A DNA stretch of 64,000 bases from Flammula alnicola (lineage: Eukaryota > Basidiomycota > Agaricomycetes > Agaricales > Strophariaceae), in assembly GCA_015499995.1 (NCBI GenBank), contig JADNRV010000002.1, forward strand, positions 1 to 64,000. The letters are read 5' to 3'. The notes under the pieces are model-generated. The model was not told the DNA's origin, made no database searches, and saw only the letters and a program-made list of their open reading frames with translations. Both the position numbers and the translations under genes were made by a program. The first letter of the stretch is position 1; each line of letters opens with the position of its first letter. This document shows positions 12,493-24,102 of the stretch, piece after piece.

Positions 12493-12808
12493 CGACACAC
12501 CTCGCAGGCCCCCCATTCCTGGGGTCCGCCTGTGGCCTTCTACACCCTCTGACCTTTGTCGACGAGCAAAAAACCGGCACACATCCCTCAGGTGAGGTCA
12601 GAGGCGTGTGTGCATCAGTCCACAGTCGTCGAAGATGGGCATGCGGCCGATTGGCGTGGTTCACATGGTAAAAGTCCTGTATGATTGCAAAAAAGCCATT
12701 AGAAATAGTGATATAAGATAGAAAAACACCTACCAATGTTTTTCTTCGTTCTAGAGAGCGGGAGAGGTGAGGAGAAGGTAAGAGAAGAGGGAGATGGTCG
12801 TTGAAGAT

Positions 12809-12841
12809 AACCATCAACGACGCGCGTCGTCGTTGATGGTT
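12809..12841. repeat. Perfect 14-bp hairpin in hAT element A
   Basis: AACCATCAACGACG (12809-12822) is the exact reverse complement of 12828-12841, with a 5-nt loop CGCGT. It lies in the non-coding end of the hAT, so it could be a subterminal transposase site or the relic of a smaller palindromic insertion. Confidence 0.75.
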
Positions 12842-13020
12842 TACCCGGCAAATTCCGTGGCATGTCGATTGATAGAATCCATTGAGCGCAGAGTGTCGAC
12901 GAAAGGAGGGAAAGTACGAGGGAAGTGGTGGTTGCAGGAAGAGGTCCCATTCTCATCGCCGATGGTCAAAGATTTCATTTAGCCTGGGTGCACTATCGAT
13001 AATGTATTAACTACCAACGG

Positions 13021-16000
13021 TTAGACCTCAAACTCAAATCCATCGTCCGACAGTTCTAATTCTTTATCCCATGCTGAACAGTCCATATCCTCGACGAGCA
13101 TCTCCTCAAAGTCAAAGAGACCAACCTCCTCAACCTGTGCTGTGTTCCACGCAGCCATATCATAGAGATCAGGTCCCCATGCGGATTTCATTATTACCAG
13201 TTCTTCGAAAACTATGGGGCCTAAGCATGCGCGGCGGTCCGTCGCAATTTGTTTGCTGCCGGAGAACAGGCGCTCGCATGGAACAGAAGAAGCTTGAGAG
13301 GGAAGCACGTCAAGTGCGATACGTGCGAGGGTCGGAAACAATTGCGCATGGTTCTACGTGACGCCGATAAGTGCATAAGATGATTTAGATAGATAAGTTA
13401 CTTACCTGCCACCATTCAACGAGATCTGTGTCCTTTTTCACATCTCGTTGCATCGTACCAAGATAGCGGCGCAGTTCAGATGCCCAGCCCTCTTCCGCGT
13501 CATCAGCGAGAAGAGTTTCCCGATGCTTGTCGAATTCTGACAGTTCGATGGCATCCTCTGTGTCGTTCTCGGCGCCTGCGCGGAGAGCAGGAGCAGACGG
13601 TCGATTTTTGTAGTACTGAGCCATCTAATTTATATACAATTAGCCTAGTAACTTCGCATAAATAGAACGGAATGACTTACAGTTCTCTCAACGATCTGTC
13701 TAGCTTCGTCTTGCCAGTCCTTTGCATCAGCATTTCCTGCTGCGATTTCCGTGGCTTGCTCTTCTGGACCGCCCCACGCGAGTTTGATGTAAGCGAGCTT
13801 GTAGTATGGATGAAGTACTTCGAAGTTCTCGTTAACATACATCCAACCAATTAAATTAAAATCTTACCGAGTGCTAGAACGAAACTGGGCTTCTCGTCCA
13901 GCCGTGAATAATACTTTCCCAGCTTTTCAAGACCGTCGTTGAGGGCATCCTTGTAGAGCGAATATTTTGGACTATTGCGCTTCTTCTCCCATGCCGATTG
14001 AAGCTCTTCAAGAGCAGGAAGGGCACGCCAGAGCGTTGGTTGCTTTTCGGAGGAGAAATACTGCTGGATTCGATTTGAATCCTGATACACCAATCAGCAA
14101 ATGTACGTGGATCGAGACCAGGTGGGAACAAGTAGACCTACCCCGAGTATGTCGCGCGCATCAACCACTCTGATCCAATCTCGATCTACCATCTTGAACG
14201 CAGACCAAGGTATGTGCTTCACAAGGCGATTATCACGCCGTAACGTGGTGATAGGACCGTACATCTCATCAGCTGATGTCAAGAATAAGGCAATAGCCTA
14301 TCAAGTATATCAGTAGGATGAATAAACTGAACAAAAAGAGGTCAAATGCTCACCTGTCGGAGATTGTTGGCCTGGTCCAGCATTTTGAACGCAGTTCCCC
14401 ATCGGATATTGCTGTGTAACGGAATCTTCACTGCTTCAGGAAGTCCGCAACGGATCTGGGTGCTATGAAAGTATTCGATGCGTTGCCCGGACGCTTGAAT
14501 CTAAAAATGAATAGTTATGTGAGCCGTGAATTTTCAAGATCTATGCATGCTTTACCTTGATAGCGAGCGTACGGATAGCGGCAATCACGTCCAAGGAGCC
14601 GCCTAAAACACGGTTGTCATCTCGGGTGGGGTCGTATTCCCAGATAGCCGTGGCATTTTCGACAGCTGCGATCTTTGTGATGTGGGACATAACGTCAACA
14701 TTCCCAAGGTTGACGACATGCCCTAAGCAACTGCAAAAGATTCTTCAGTGCAATACAAGTTTGAAATAATGAATAAACGTACGGCAACTGTTGTTCATCG
14801 CTGTTCCACTCAAGACCTCGACGGGCGTGAATATCCTCGATAGTCTTACAAGTTGTGTTATTGTTGCCAGTGTTATCTAACGTTGCGGTGTAGAGCTGAC
14901 CGGCGACATCGGAATTAATGATATGATCGTGAGATGAATCAAATGACTTACCTTCGATCCCTTTTTGTCCATGATCCCAACGCGGTCAAGCAATCCCACC
15001 GTATACCTCCCAAGGTTCTCCCCATTATGTGCGCCTGATAAGGCCTTGAACCCAATTACCGCAGCTCTCATCTTCCATTTATCTCCCTTCACCTCGATCC
15101 AGTGCCCTGTCATTCCCTGGAACCCCATCTTCGTTGTATCCGCTGACCACCCATCTTGAGTGATTGATACCTTCCCAGGAGCCGCCTACTCAAGTAAGTA
15201 TCAAGTCTCTTCCTTCCGTTTAGAGGAGAGAAATCTGCTTACTGTTATCGATTCTTTTAGCTCCTTCATGTGTCTTACAAACTGGTTGTGAAGATATACC
15301 TTGACGTCGTAGGAGCTTGGAAGGTCTGCCATCGTTGATTTTGGCCTCATCGAGACAAGGGAGTTTCGAAACGCAGGATTATCGGCAAGCGCCAGCGGCT
15401 ATAGGTGTGTTATCAATCATTTCTGTGATGCCAATGACACTACTAACAACTTACTTGGTTGTTAGTTGCGATGAGCTTCGCAACAGCATGGAGAATGCCC
15501 GCTCTTGTGAACTCGCGTGGCCCTGTCACCGTCTTAAAGTCCAACAGCTGCTGCTGTTTCTTCTTCGTCAGTTGGCCTCGCTTTTCTGCCTCTTTCTCGT
15601 CCTCCATCACTCTCCAAATTTCCCGTGGAATCGCCCAATGGTTGATTGGTATGCCTGCAGTTTCGCACTTCTCCTTGTAGAGGTTGTAATGCTGACGAAC
15701 ATGCAGGCGACATGACGAGTTTCCTCCCTTATGGAAAGCTTTGCGCTTGCCGTGCAATTTGATGAAGCGCTCGTCAATCCTGGGTCATAGTAAGTAACAT
15801 ATCTCTAGTATTCCTCATGCAAAGACTCACTTGCAGCTATTGCACCATCTTCCTGTTTCCGTTTCATATGTATCAGCGGCTACCTTGAACTTCACCGTCA
15901 CTTTGTCAGACATTATCGTCAAGAGATCAAGTGTCGAATCCTTCTTTACGGGCTTTGCTTGGAGGTCGGCGCCACGGTGATGGTCGTTCAGGCCATCATC

Positions 16001-16408
16001 CTAGGATCTCGTGAGTGTCCGCATATCTGATATATAGTCTGGTCTCACCTCTTGCTCATTGGCTAGTTGTCCACGATCATCTACATCCTCGATTTCCTCC
16101 TCGCGAGGTTCAACATCTTCTTCTACCAGCTCTATGGCCTCTGCCTCACCCTCCGACTCCTCGACACGCCGCCGCTTGGTGGGCTTCTTCTTCACCTTGG
16201 GTTCTGAATCATCAGACTCCGAAGTCTCTGCACCTTCCTCTTCACTCTCTGCTTCGTCGCTGGCAGCCCTTTTACGGCTTTTTGAAGTTTTGGCTGTATT
16301 CGGCCGCTTGGCATGCACCTTAGCCTTAGCCCTAGCCTTACCCTTACCCTTAGGCTCATGGAGCCGTGGTGGGATTCCTTTGGCAACTGTTCGAGTAGTA
16401 ATAGGCAT
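13021..16408 (-). CDS. hAT transposase, element A
   Basis: Multi-exon transposase from MPITTRTVAKGI at 16408 to the stop at 13021; about ten introns can be removed in frame. Order: Lys/Glu-rich N-terminus; zinc-finger-like region (WCNSC ... CRLHVRQH); catalytic region with ITQDGWSADTTKMGF, where D is the likely first acidic residue; LDNTGNNNTTC (second); NIRWGTAFKML (the RW block); and a C-terminal dimerisation segment ASSVPCERLFSGSKQIATDRR. The last intron joins VEWWQ to NHAQLFPTLARIAL. I saw no internal stop, so the gene could be active. Exon edges in the middle are approximate. Confidence 0.82.
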
Positions 16409-17467
16409 GTAGAAAGTTTTTTCAATAATTCTGAGACACAATATGTTCCGTGTTTGGTATAGTATTTTCTTCAAGTTGTAGTCACACATTTGGGTTTCAT
16501 CCGAAAAATCCAATTTGTGTTTGATTAGAGTGTTGGTTTGGCCTTCGAAGTAGAAATATTCTGAGCACAGGCCAACCTGTTTTCGAGGCTAGAAAGACCG
16601 GTTGAGACTGGTAAAACCGGTCTTTGCTCGGTCTTTAAAAATTTGACATGGTGATGGACCGAAGACCGGACCGCGGTTACGGTCTTAATCGGTCTTTATA
16701 TTTTCCGGTCCTGGCCGGTTAGGGTCCGGTCCAGTTCCGGTCTTTTTCCAGTCCTGTAACCGGACTTCCAAACACTACTGATCATAAGGTACGCCGGCGG
16801 CGGTACCAGATCTTATTCCCTCTATCTTGAAAGACGCGCTGCTATACTCAACCGGCGTCCATTTGCCTCGAGTTCCAGAAATGGTTCGTCGAGACTGTCT
16901 TTTCACCGTAGCTGTGCTCATTATGTTTTTTTAGCTTGACGAGCGGAGAGAAGGCAAGAAAACCTCATCTGAAATATAACTTGAGTATCAGACTCCGGAG
17001 ATTCTTATAGCTGTTTTATTCCTGTATTCTTATGCTCATATTGTTGTTTAATTTACATCTATCATAATATACTTTTGTGCTATGGAATGGCAGCAGTGGG
17101 AAAGCGAAGACTATTAACCGTCAAATACCGGACACTTACCGGATTTAAGCTGACTATGACCATATGCATAACTGACTGCGCCCTGACTAGTAGAAACAAG
17201 GGACATGACTATACACTGACTTCGAAAAGACAGAAATGAGAGGAACATGACTATAAACCTGACTTCAACTTGACTGTAAGGATGGCCGTGGGTTGCTTGG
17301 CAAGGCTTGGCACCTTACGCAGCCTGACTTACCCATGAGTATTCTGGCAGAACCCTAGTCCGACTATAGTCGATACAGACGACAAATTGGTCAGGTAATT
17401 GTATACTTGACTATTCTCGAACATTTAGCTTACATACACCTGATTTTTGGATTTACTGAGTATGACG

Positions 17468-17959
17468 TCGTAGACCCTGAAAGTCGACTAAGCGACTTAC
17501 GACATGGAATAATACTAATGAAGGACCTTCCATGAAATAATCATACGCTGAGTTTCTGAGGGAGGGTTCGCCGTGCCCACGCAGTACTAGATGTCTTCTC
17601 GAGTTTGTTGCCGTTTTCATAAACCTACGAGAACGTCTGCTGGTTCAATTCAGCGGTTCGGAGGTAAATATAGGTCCAGTCCAGTTTCGATCGTATCCCC
17701 GATGAATCAAATGAACCCGCCTAACTTCCGAGCGAGGTAAACTAGAATATCTATTTACTGAGCATGCACCCCACAACGAGAAAAACACTCAATACGCACC
17801 CCGCTGGATACAGTCATATTTCTCGGAATTCTCCTGTTCGTTATCGTTTCCTCGCATTGCTCCGCGTCGCCACGATATTCTAGTCCACTTCACGATTGAA
17901 GGCTCAAGGCTTCCAGTAGAAAAAGAGAAGCACTTGACGCTGAACGAAATTAGGAGGCC
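17468..17959. promoter_or_regulatory. Upstream flank of fucosyltransferase-like gene
   Basis: Non-coding. Begins just after the right target duplication of the transposon (17461-17467) and ends at the ATG at 17960. It must contain the promoter of the fucosyltransferase-like gene, now cut off from the DNA that originally lay upstream. Confidence 0.45.
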
Positions 17960-19729
17960 ATGCCCTTTGAAAGCGATGTCCTCTTTCCGAAGCCCTCTCG
18001 ACGGCACATCTTAACGACATGCTGCATTTTGCTTGTCTTCACCGTCGTCGGTCTCCTGAGTTCTATGATGTGGACCGTGCGCCCGTCCTCGTACAGGTTG
18101 ATGGAAGATGGTGAAAGGGAAATGATAGGGGCCGTTCAAAATCCCTGGACAGCGTACTCGATCCTCTAGATTCACTGAATTATTTGAAAGGACCTCCTAC
18201 GGATAAATTCAGAGGTCTGTCGATTAAACCGGTTTCCGTGCGCTCGCTGACCCGTTAGGCCTCAAGATAATCTGCGACCTGAAGTTCAGTACATTAGTTC
18301 ATGGATATCCGCTGGATGGAGTATGTTTCAAGGCTCACACTGGTCAATTTTACGACTGAGTGTTTTTTTCTACAGCGAACGATGTCATGACCTATGTAAG
18401 GCATATAGTTATCATCAACAACTGAAAAAGCGGCCTGATGAATTCCAACAGATAAATCTCATTTACCTGGGCATTTTGACCAACCGCGTCGCTATCGTCC
18501 CCATGTTCATTCCGTCGCATATAGGGGGAAGCGTACCTCCAATCGACTTTGGGGATGTTTTTGATGTTCCACGACTCCGCAAAGCCATGAAGAAACCACT
18601 TCTGGAATGGCATGAAGTGAAAAATCGCAGTAGCGAAGTTGTGGACGAACTTGGGTGTTGGAATACATGGGAGGCCGTGCAACAACGAGAACCGTTCCCG
18701 CGTGGGAGTGCGATAACAAGTTGGTTAAAACTTGGTGAGTTCAAGATAACAGAGGCCAAGGATTCATTGACGAAAGAATCCTTCAGACATCTCGTATACC
18801 AAAGCACCTTCATGGATCAAACTCATTCCTCGCTACGAGCATGACATGCATAGTGATTTCTCTTCTTTGGCGGTTCTGGGTTTCCCAGAAGGTCGAGCAG
18901 AGAATGCAGTCGAACCAAGGGAATCGCCACAGGGCCATGTCAAGCTGTCGCCCGACGAGCACATGCTCTGCTACGACTATCTGTATTATGTCTGTGCCCA
19001 TCAGGTAGGTTCGCTATATCGGAAAGACGAAAATGATACTGACGATGTGCATGTAGCCATATGAATTCGACTTTGATCACAGCCCAGCTTGGTTGTTTGT
19101 CGGACAATTTATGCACTGGACCACGGAGCTGGAATCTCTTGCAAATCAATATGTGAGGAAAGCATTTGGCATCGAACAGAACATGGACACACCTCCTGTG
19201 AGTATATCATCCGCCCTTGCGTCCGTATAGATGTGTTGTACTGAACCCATATCCAGTGGATAGCGATTCACGTACGACACGGTGATTTCGCAAACTGGTG
19301 CGGAACGGTGGCAGTTGACGATTGCTTTGCGCCCATTTCCGTGATTGCACGACGGGTTGAAGAAGTGAGAGATGAGATATTACAGCTCAAAGGTGTGGCT
19401 GTGAACCATGTCATCATGACAAGTGACGAGAGGAACGCAACGTGGTGGGAAGCTGTCGCAGCTCAAGGTTGGTATAGGATTGACAGTTCAGACACCGCGG
19501 AGCTCTACAGCGCTTGGTGAGTGGTCGATGTTGTTTCTTTTCAGGAATTAACCTCATGGATAATAGGCATCCTCTTCTCATCGATGCCGTGATTCAGTCT
19601 GAAGGAATGGGATTCGTGGGGACAGATCGCTCGACGATGACTGTGCTGGCTCGTCGTCGAGTGCAATCCTGGCGTGATGGCGCTGTGAGAACAGTCAAGT
19701 GGGGAAGTCCGGGTGCAGACGATCACTAA
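17960..19729 (+). CDS. GDP-fucose O-fucosyltransferase-like type II membrane protein
   Basis: Spliced protein of roughly 430 residues. The N-terminus (MPFESDVLFPKPSRRHIL) is followed by one hydrophobic helix at about residues 17-38, as in Golgi type II glycosyltransferases. Introns fitted in frame give ...RPSSYSVLDPLDSLNYLKG..., ...TDKFRDNLRPEVQYISSW..., ...AGWTNDVMTYINLIYLG..., ...WLKLDISYTKAPSW..., ...YVCAHQPYEFDFDH..., ...MDTPPWIAIHVRHGDF..., ...YSAWHPLLIDAVI... and a stop at 19727-19729. IHVRHGDF near 19268 matches the conserved HxRxGDF-type donor-binding motif of O-fucosyltransferases, and VGTDRSTMTVLARRR fits the C-terminal donor-site region. It probably moves fucose from GDP-fucose to protein or lipid-linked acceptors. 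The first intron (GTTGAT donor) has a weak donor; otherwise the model is consistent. Confidence 0.75.
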
Positions 19730-20800
19730 CTGATGACGTTGTGGAAGCTCGGGCCGCTCGGGAACAGTCGATGAAATGGACATTGAATGGACATGTTATT
19801 TGCATGTTACTACTGGGACTTACCAAGGACTTACTGGATGTAAAGACATTAACTAGTAATGTAATTTAATTGATAGAATTGTTTGTACTTCATTTTGTAC
19901 ACAATTTCTCAAGTCGAAACTTCGTCTTGAACGATTTTGAGAGCCTCATATTTGAAAACAACGCGATTGACATCAAATTGGCATCATGAAGCCTATAACA
20001 GACAACGCGGATTGCATGACGATTCGGATGGATGAATCTGAAAGAAAGCCTCCTTCGAGGCGCCGTTAGTTTATTGGATATGACAAGAAATGCAAATAAG
20101 TACCGGGCCATCTCAGAAACCAATGACTTTTCGGACGTCGTACAGACTGAGACGATTGCTCTGCTAACGTGGCAAGATCTGAAGGTTGTCAACAGCACTG
20201 ACGTTCCAAGGCCCTCAATATCCGCGTCGCTCTGACAAGATTGATGCGCAAGGGTGTGTGACTATCACATCGTCCTTGTTCGGCTCTTTTGGCATCCTAG
20301 AATCTGTATATCGTCCTTTGGTTGAGTTTATGAACACGAATCCGTGGAATCCGTACTTACATACACAGCTGTCAGGAATGTGGAAACAGTTGACTGATAG
20401 AAAAATTCGCTCCTAACGCGAAGAGAGCGACAGCGAAAGGCTTATATTTGACAAATGGCAAGAATATTTGACAAATGGCAAGAGTGCAAGTTGGTTTCCG
20501 AATATCGGCCCTACAGTGACGTTAGTCAAGTTGGTTTAAAATGTGGATCGTTAACGAGCTGCCATACCAGACGCAAATAATATGGAATATGGCGCTGAGT
20601 TGGACGTCAGATGCGCTGCCGTCAGTAACAGTTTCTGCCCTCTGTGTTGAGAAGTTACCAAGAGCGACAAGGAGTGGCGAGCTTTTGAAAGAAGGTTCTA
20701 GCACCCAGGAAACTTGTAAAAAAATGTTGACGGTGCGAGCTGCACGTCTTCAACCAGGACCGCCACAAAAAAAATTAGCCATACAAGACGAGCGTCCAGT
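19730..20800. other. 1.07-kb gap, no clear gene
   Basis: Several short frames but none with family features. A direct repeat AATATTTGACAAATGGCAAG occurs twice in tandem at about 20440-20480. The left part is the 3' flank of the fucosyltransferase-like gene. Confidence 0.4.
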
Positions 20801-21136
20801 TCATCCGTGGGTCACCGAGAATGATAGCTTCCGGATAGACGCTAACGAGACCTCTCGAGATATGAGGAAATGAACATCTCCCAGAAAATCTGCCTTGACA
20901 CAGTTGAGGCACTCCAACTGAACACGGCCGTTGGAGACAAGCAGAGAATGATGGGAGTGCTGACGGTAGTCAATCGTTTGAAGGTAGAACCGTTCCTGTA
21001 AGTTGATGGATGCTCTGAATCGATAAGGCGCAGAAAACTGTAAAAAAATCGTTAGCTGCAAAATTAACTCAGGCTGACTCACTTGGGCTGGCCTGAATTT
21101 GGAATGTCCACTCTCAAACGAAATACAAAATTTCAT
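20801..21136 (-). CDS. Possible small spliced ORF downstream of panE
   Basis: MKFCISFESGHSKFRPAQ is followed by a textbook intron (GTGAGT ... TTTTTTTACAG, about 47 nt) and then FSAPYRFRASINLQERFYLQ..., ending SVTHG at 20801; about 88 residues. I recognise no family. It begins 22 bp past the ketopantoate reductase stop on the same strand. It could therefore equally be the spliced 3' UTR of that gene. Confidence 0.3.
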   Translation of the reverse strand: MKFCISFESGHSKFRPAQVSQPELILQLTIFLQFSAPYRFRASINLQERFYLQTIDYRQHSHHSLLVSNGRVQLECLNCVKADFLGDVHFLISREVSLASIRKLSFSVTHG

Positions 21137-21158
21137 TCTCACAGACGGAGAACAAACT

Positions 21159-22379
21159 CTATAGCATTTGATCCAAAGGTACGAAATACTTGAGCTTGAC
21201 CAGCCTGCACAGTGTTGCATTGACGGGTGTCCGTATGCCATAGTCGTACCCCAGCTTCTCTAAGTATCCATTGATGAAATCGATCTCGGATTTCCGCCCT
21301 CTTCGAACGTCTTGCAACATCGATGAAATATTTCCTTTTGTGATATCGGCGACTCGTAGGACCTCCTTCTCCAGCAACTCTGGGGACAACAGCTCAGGAA
21401 GGGCAGGTAGTTGGATGTCCCTGGTATCGATTCCCTGCCTTCTGAGTTCTTGCAGTTCCATTTGGTTTTCGTGATTCATCTGAGCCGCGAAAACTGCTGA
21501 AGCTTCTTGACAAACTTGCTGGAGGATATCACGGCCATACTGATGGTTGAAAGCGTCGCCATTTCGGCATCCGAGAAGCGCGGTAAGAGGGTTGATTGCT
21601 GCGTTCACCACAAGCTTCCGTTGCATCAGTAACTGCAAGTCTGGTAGTGATTTCCAGAAAACATTGAGGTCTTGCATGAGGAGGAAGGCCGCGACAGTGT
21701 CTCGGAGACTCTTATACCTCTCAGCATGCTGGTCACCTGGAGGTAAAATATCGACAAGCCGTAGTCGTCGCTCCGGAGGATCAATGCTTTCATCGTGAAG
21801 GCCGGCCTCATAGTCGCGTCCTTGAGTGTCGGGAGTGATCCCAAACTCTATGGTCCCTACTCCAGCATGGATGACATGGAAGGAGTGTTTCACAAAGGCT
21901 CCATGAGTATTGGAGGCAAGGATAAAATGCGGACGTTGGTCTGGGTTACGAAAGACTTCGCTCACTAATTGTTCGTAAATCCCCATGCCATTCTGGAGTA
22001 AAACGATGGTCGAGTTAGCACTGATGCGGTGTGCTAGAGCTTTCATGGCACCCATCGTATGCTGAGCCTTCAAAGCGACGAAGACAGAGTCGATTGGAGA
22101 GTCGTTCTTGACTGCGACATCCGTACCTGAAGGAGAGGTGTTTGGTTCTTGGGGAGGTGACGACTCGGGGAATTTTGCAGAAAGTTCATGCTGAAACCCT
22201 TGGGATAAGGATTGTACTCCATAATGCTCTATGCAAATAGAGCCCCTCTTCAGGAAGTGTTGTCGTTCTTCGGCGGTTTTGTGGATGAGAGTGATAATGT
22301 GTTGGGAAGGTAGGACACGACGGAGATTGTGTGCTAGTAGGCATCCTATTGAACCCAAGCCTAGGATGTGAAGATGCAT
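21159..22379 (-). CDS. Ketopantoate reductase (2-dehydropantoate 2-reductase) family
   Basis: Single-exon, 406 residues. The N-terminal Rossmann motif is GLGSIGCLL right after MHLHIL; the LLQNGMG stretch of the ApbA/PanE family follows around residue 125. The C-terminal helical domain holds KLVVNAAINPLTALLGCRNG (catalytic Lys and Asn expected here) and DVRRGRKSEIDFINGYL, the family signature. The enzyme would reduce ketopantoate to pantoate with NADPH in CoA synthesis. Fungi often carry several paralogues of unclear substrate, so the exact reaction is not certain. The ATG at 22379 is fixed by the family start. Confidence 0.9.
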   Translation of the reverse strand: MHLHILGLGSIGCLLAHNLRRVLPSQHIITLIHKTAEERQHFLKRGSICIEHYGVQSLSQGFQHELSAKFPESSPPQEPNTSPSGTDVAVKNDSPIDSVFVALKAQHTMGAMKALAHRISANSTIVLLQNGMGIYEQLVSEVFRNPDQRPHFILASNTHGAFVKHSFHVIHAGVGTIEFGITPDTQGRDYEAGLHDESIDPPERRLRLVDILPPGDQHAERYKSLRDTVAAFLLMQDLNVFWKSLPDLQLLMQRKLVVNAAINPLTALLGCRNGDAFNHQYGRDILQQVCQEASAVFAAQMNHENQMELQELRRQGIDTRDIQLPALPELLSPELLEKEVLRVADITKGNISSMLQDVRRGRKSEIDFINGYLEKLGYDYGIRTPVNATLCRLVKLKYFVPLDQML

Positions 22380-24102
22380 GACTGATTGAAAATACGCGCC
22401 GCGTCAGACCCCGATATAACAGTGTGAAGTTACGAGGACCCTTTAGGGGCTTCGTTTTTAACCCGACTTCTGCAGGAGGACCCTTTGGCATCAAAACTGA
22501 GGGAAATTTTGTACATGTTTGTTTGATGGCTACCTTTATCTTATCTATAGTCATGTGATGGTCAATTCCTCCAAGTTGAAAGTAGAGACTCAGACAATCC
22601 CCGCCGCGAGGAGCCAACCGCAGGTTGGCGACAAGCGGCACTTATTGCTAGTATGAATAAATGTTCTTTCACTTCTTTACTGGGATGATCTATGCAATTG
22701 AGAGGCCACAAGGAGCCAACTGAATTTGATAGGCATATTATCACTTTAAAACTATCAAAGTGAGGGGAATAGTGGGAAGCGCTGACCATTCACTGAATCT
22801 GCTGAGTATATTTAGCAAATAGTAATAGCAGAGGCACCATCAGCACATAACCACGTGCAGAAACAATTCAACTTTCACAAAAATATGCAAAGGACTGCAG
22901 TATTGCTCGGACGATGGAGATCTTGGGCTTAATCAAAAGCTATTGATGAGTAGAATTCATTTATCATAATTTTGGAGCTTAGTAAAAGACCCTCCTATGT
23001 GAAATTTGGGAATTACTGTAGACACTTCCCACATTTGGACATTCTTTGTCATTATTTGACATCGCCTTCACCCGGGTACCAGGGCTAGCCAGTCTGAAAG
23101 TAGGCTCGCACTTAGAAAATAAACTCACATTTAGAAAATAGGCTCACTTTTCTAGTATGTAGCTTGTATAATATAATTTGGGTCCCTTGGTCAAGTAATG
23201 TAGTGCACAATTAAAGAAAAAGGTGGCTTCCATTGGAAAGTGGCTCAGCTCACAAGCTTAACATGTGCGTGCAAATGAGAATTAGTTGACTCACAATAAG
23301 ATCTACCTAAATGTGTGTTGAAAAGTACAAAAATACCTTAAAAGTGCATTGCAAATTAGTGCAGCTTATTTGAATAAACGTGTAGTTTCACTGTCATACA
23401 AGGCCCGACAAGAGACAAGACAGTCCAGGAAGCAGGATCCTTGTCAGTGGTAGGCCGACTGTCAGGACAAAATGTGGGTAAGGATGCAGGTAACCTGTAG
23501 ATGCACCTGTGCTCAGCCCTATCCTCAATGTACTTATTTAAAGAAGTTGAATTCGAAAAGATTTTGGCCCAGAGAGTGCTGATGTGATTTCTATCAGTCA
23601 GCATGTACTGGACTGGACATGATGACTGTATATCATCACGTCAGCATGTACTGGACTGGACATGATGACTGTATGACATCACGTCAGCATGTACTTTTGG
23701 ATGACGTCCCGTTTGGGGCGGAGCTGATGGTAAATACCTGTCAACAATGCAGGAAATGATGCTCGGGCTTGTATTTTGGCTTGCGCTCATCGTTTGGGGT
23801 GGTTCTGACTGCGGGAAAAAATACAATAGGGTCCAGTAATATATTGCTACCCATTGCCGCCCTCTGCGCACCTCACGGGGCGGGAATGGGTGGATTGATG
23901 AGGATGACTTTGGATGACAGTCTAAAGATGTCATGTCAGCGCTTGTGCCTGGTTCGTTATCTATAGATTAGATATCCAGAAAGCGCCCTGCCTAGATATT
24001 TTTAGATGCAGACGCTCGTGCCTCGGCGCCTGTCTCCATTATCTATAGATTAGATACATTCTAGTAATCCCACGCTGCTGTACATTTAAAAATATTCCTG
24101 GT
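22380..24102. other. 1.7-kb AT-rich gap with repeats
   Basis: Upstream flank of the reductase, then transposon-like debris. Seen: paired short repeats CTTAGAAAATA/TTTAGAAAATA near 23110-23140; a 44-bp tandem repeat (separate entry); and two copies of TATCTATAGATTAGATA near 23960 and 24042, flanked by similar GCGCTTGTGCCT/ACGCTCGTGCCT text. No gene. Confidence 0.45.
23597..23690 (+). repeat. 44-bp tandem repeat, two units plus start of a third
   Basis: The unit begins GTCAGCATGTACTGGACTGG and continues with CATGATGACTGTAT; copies start at about 23597 and 23640, and a third GTCAGCATGTAC at about 23683 diverges. Differences between units are one or two bases. Confidence 0.8.

Larger units (their letters stand above)
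11658..16777 (-). mobile_element. hAT transposon A, apparently full length, nested in copy 1
   Basis: 5.12 kb. Terminal inverted repeats TAGTGTTTGAAAGTCCGGT (left) and TAGTGTTTGGAAGTCCGGT (right, reverse complement), one mismatch. It is flanked by a perfect 8-bp duplication CTGATCAT at 11650-11657 and 16778-16785, the size hAT elements make. Copy 2 of the host element holds a single CTGATCAT at the same place, confirming the insertion. Subterminal ends carry many GACCGGTCT-like repeats. The internal transposase gene is on the minus strand. Confidence 0.92.
10736..17460. mobile_element. Non-autonomous DNA transposon copy 1 (about 1.6 kb) with nested hAT
   Basis: Bounded by inverted ends CTCAGTAAATC (10736) and GATTTACTGAG (to 17460) and by a 7-bp direct repeat TATGACG at 10729-10735 and 17461-17467. 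Removing the nested hAT at 11658-16777 and one 8-bp duplication leaves about 1.6 kb. Right-hand subterminal DNA (about 17140-17400) is peppered with TGACT/TGACTAT motifs, plausible transposase-binding sites. Internal frames are short (e.g. 10910-11161 minus) and resemble no transposase, so the element is probably mobilised in trans. A second copy, near-identical by eye, lies at 30759-36147. Seven-base duplications do not let me assign a superfamily. Confidence 0.85.
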
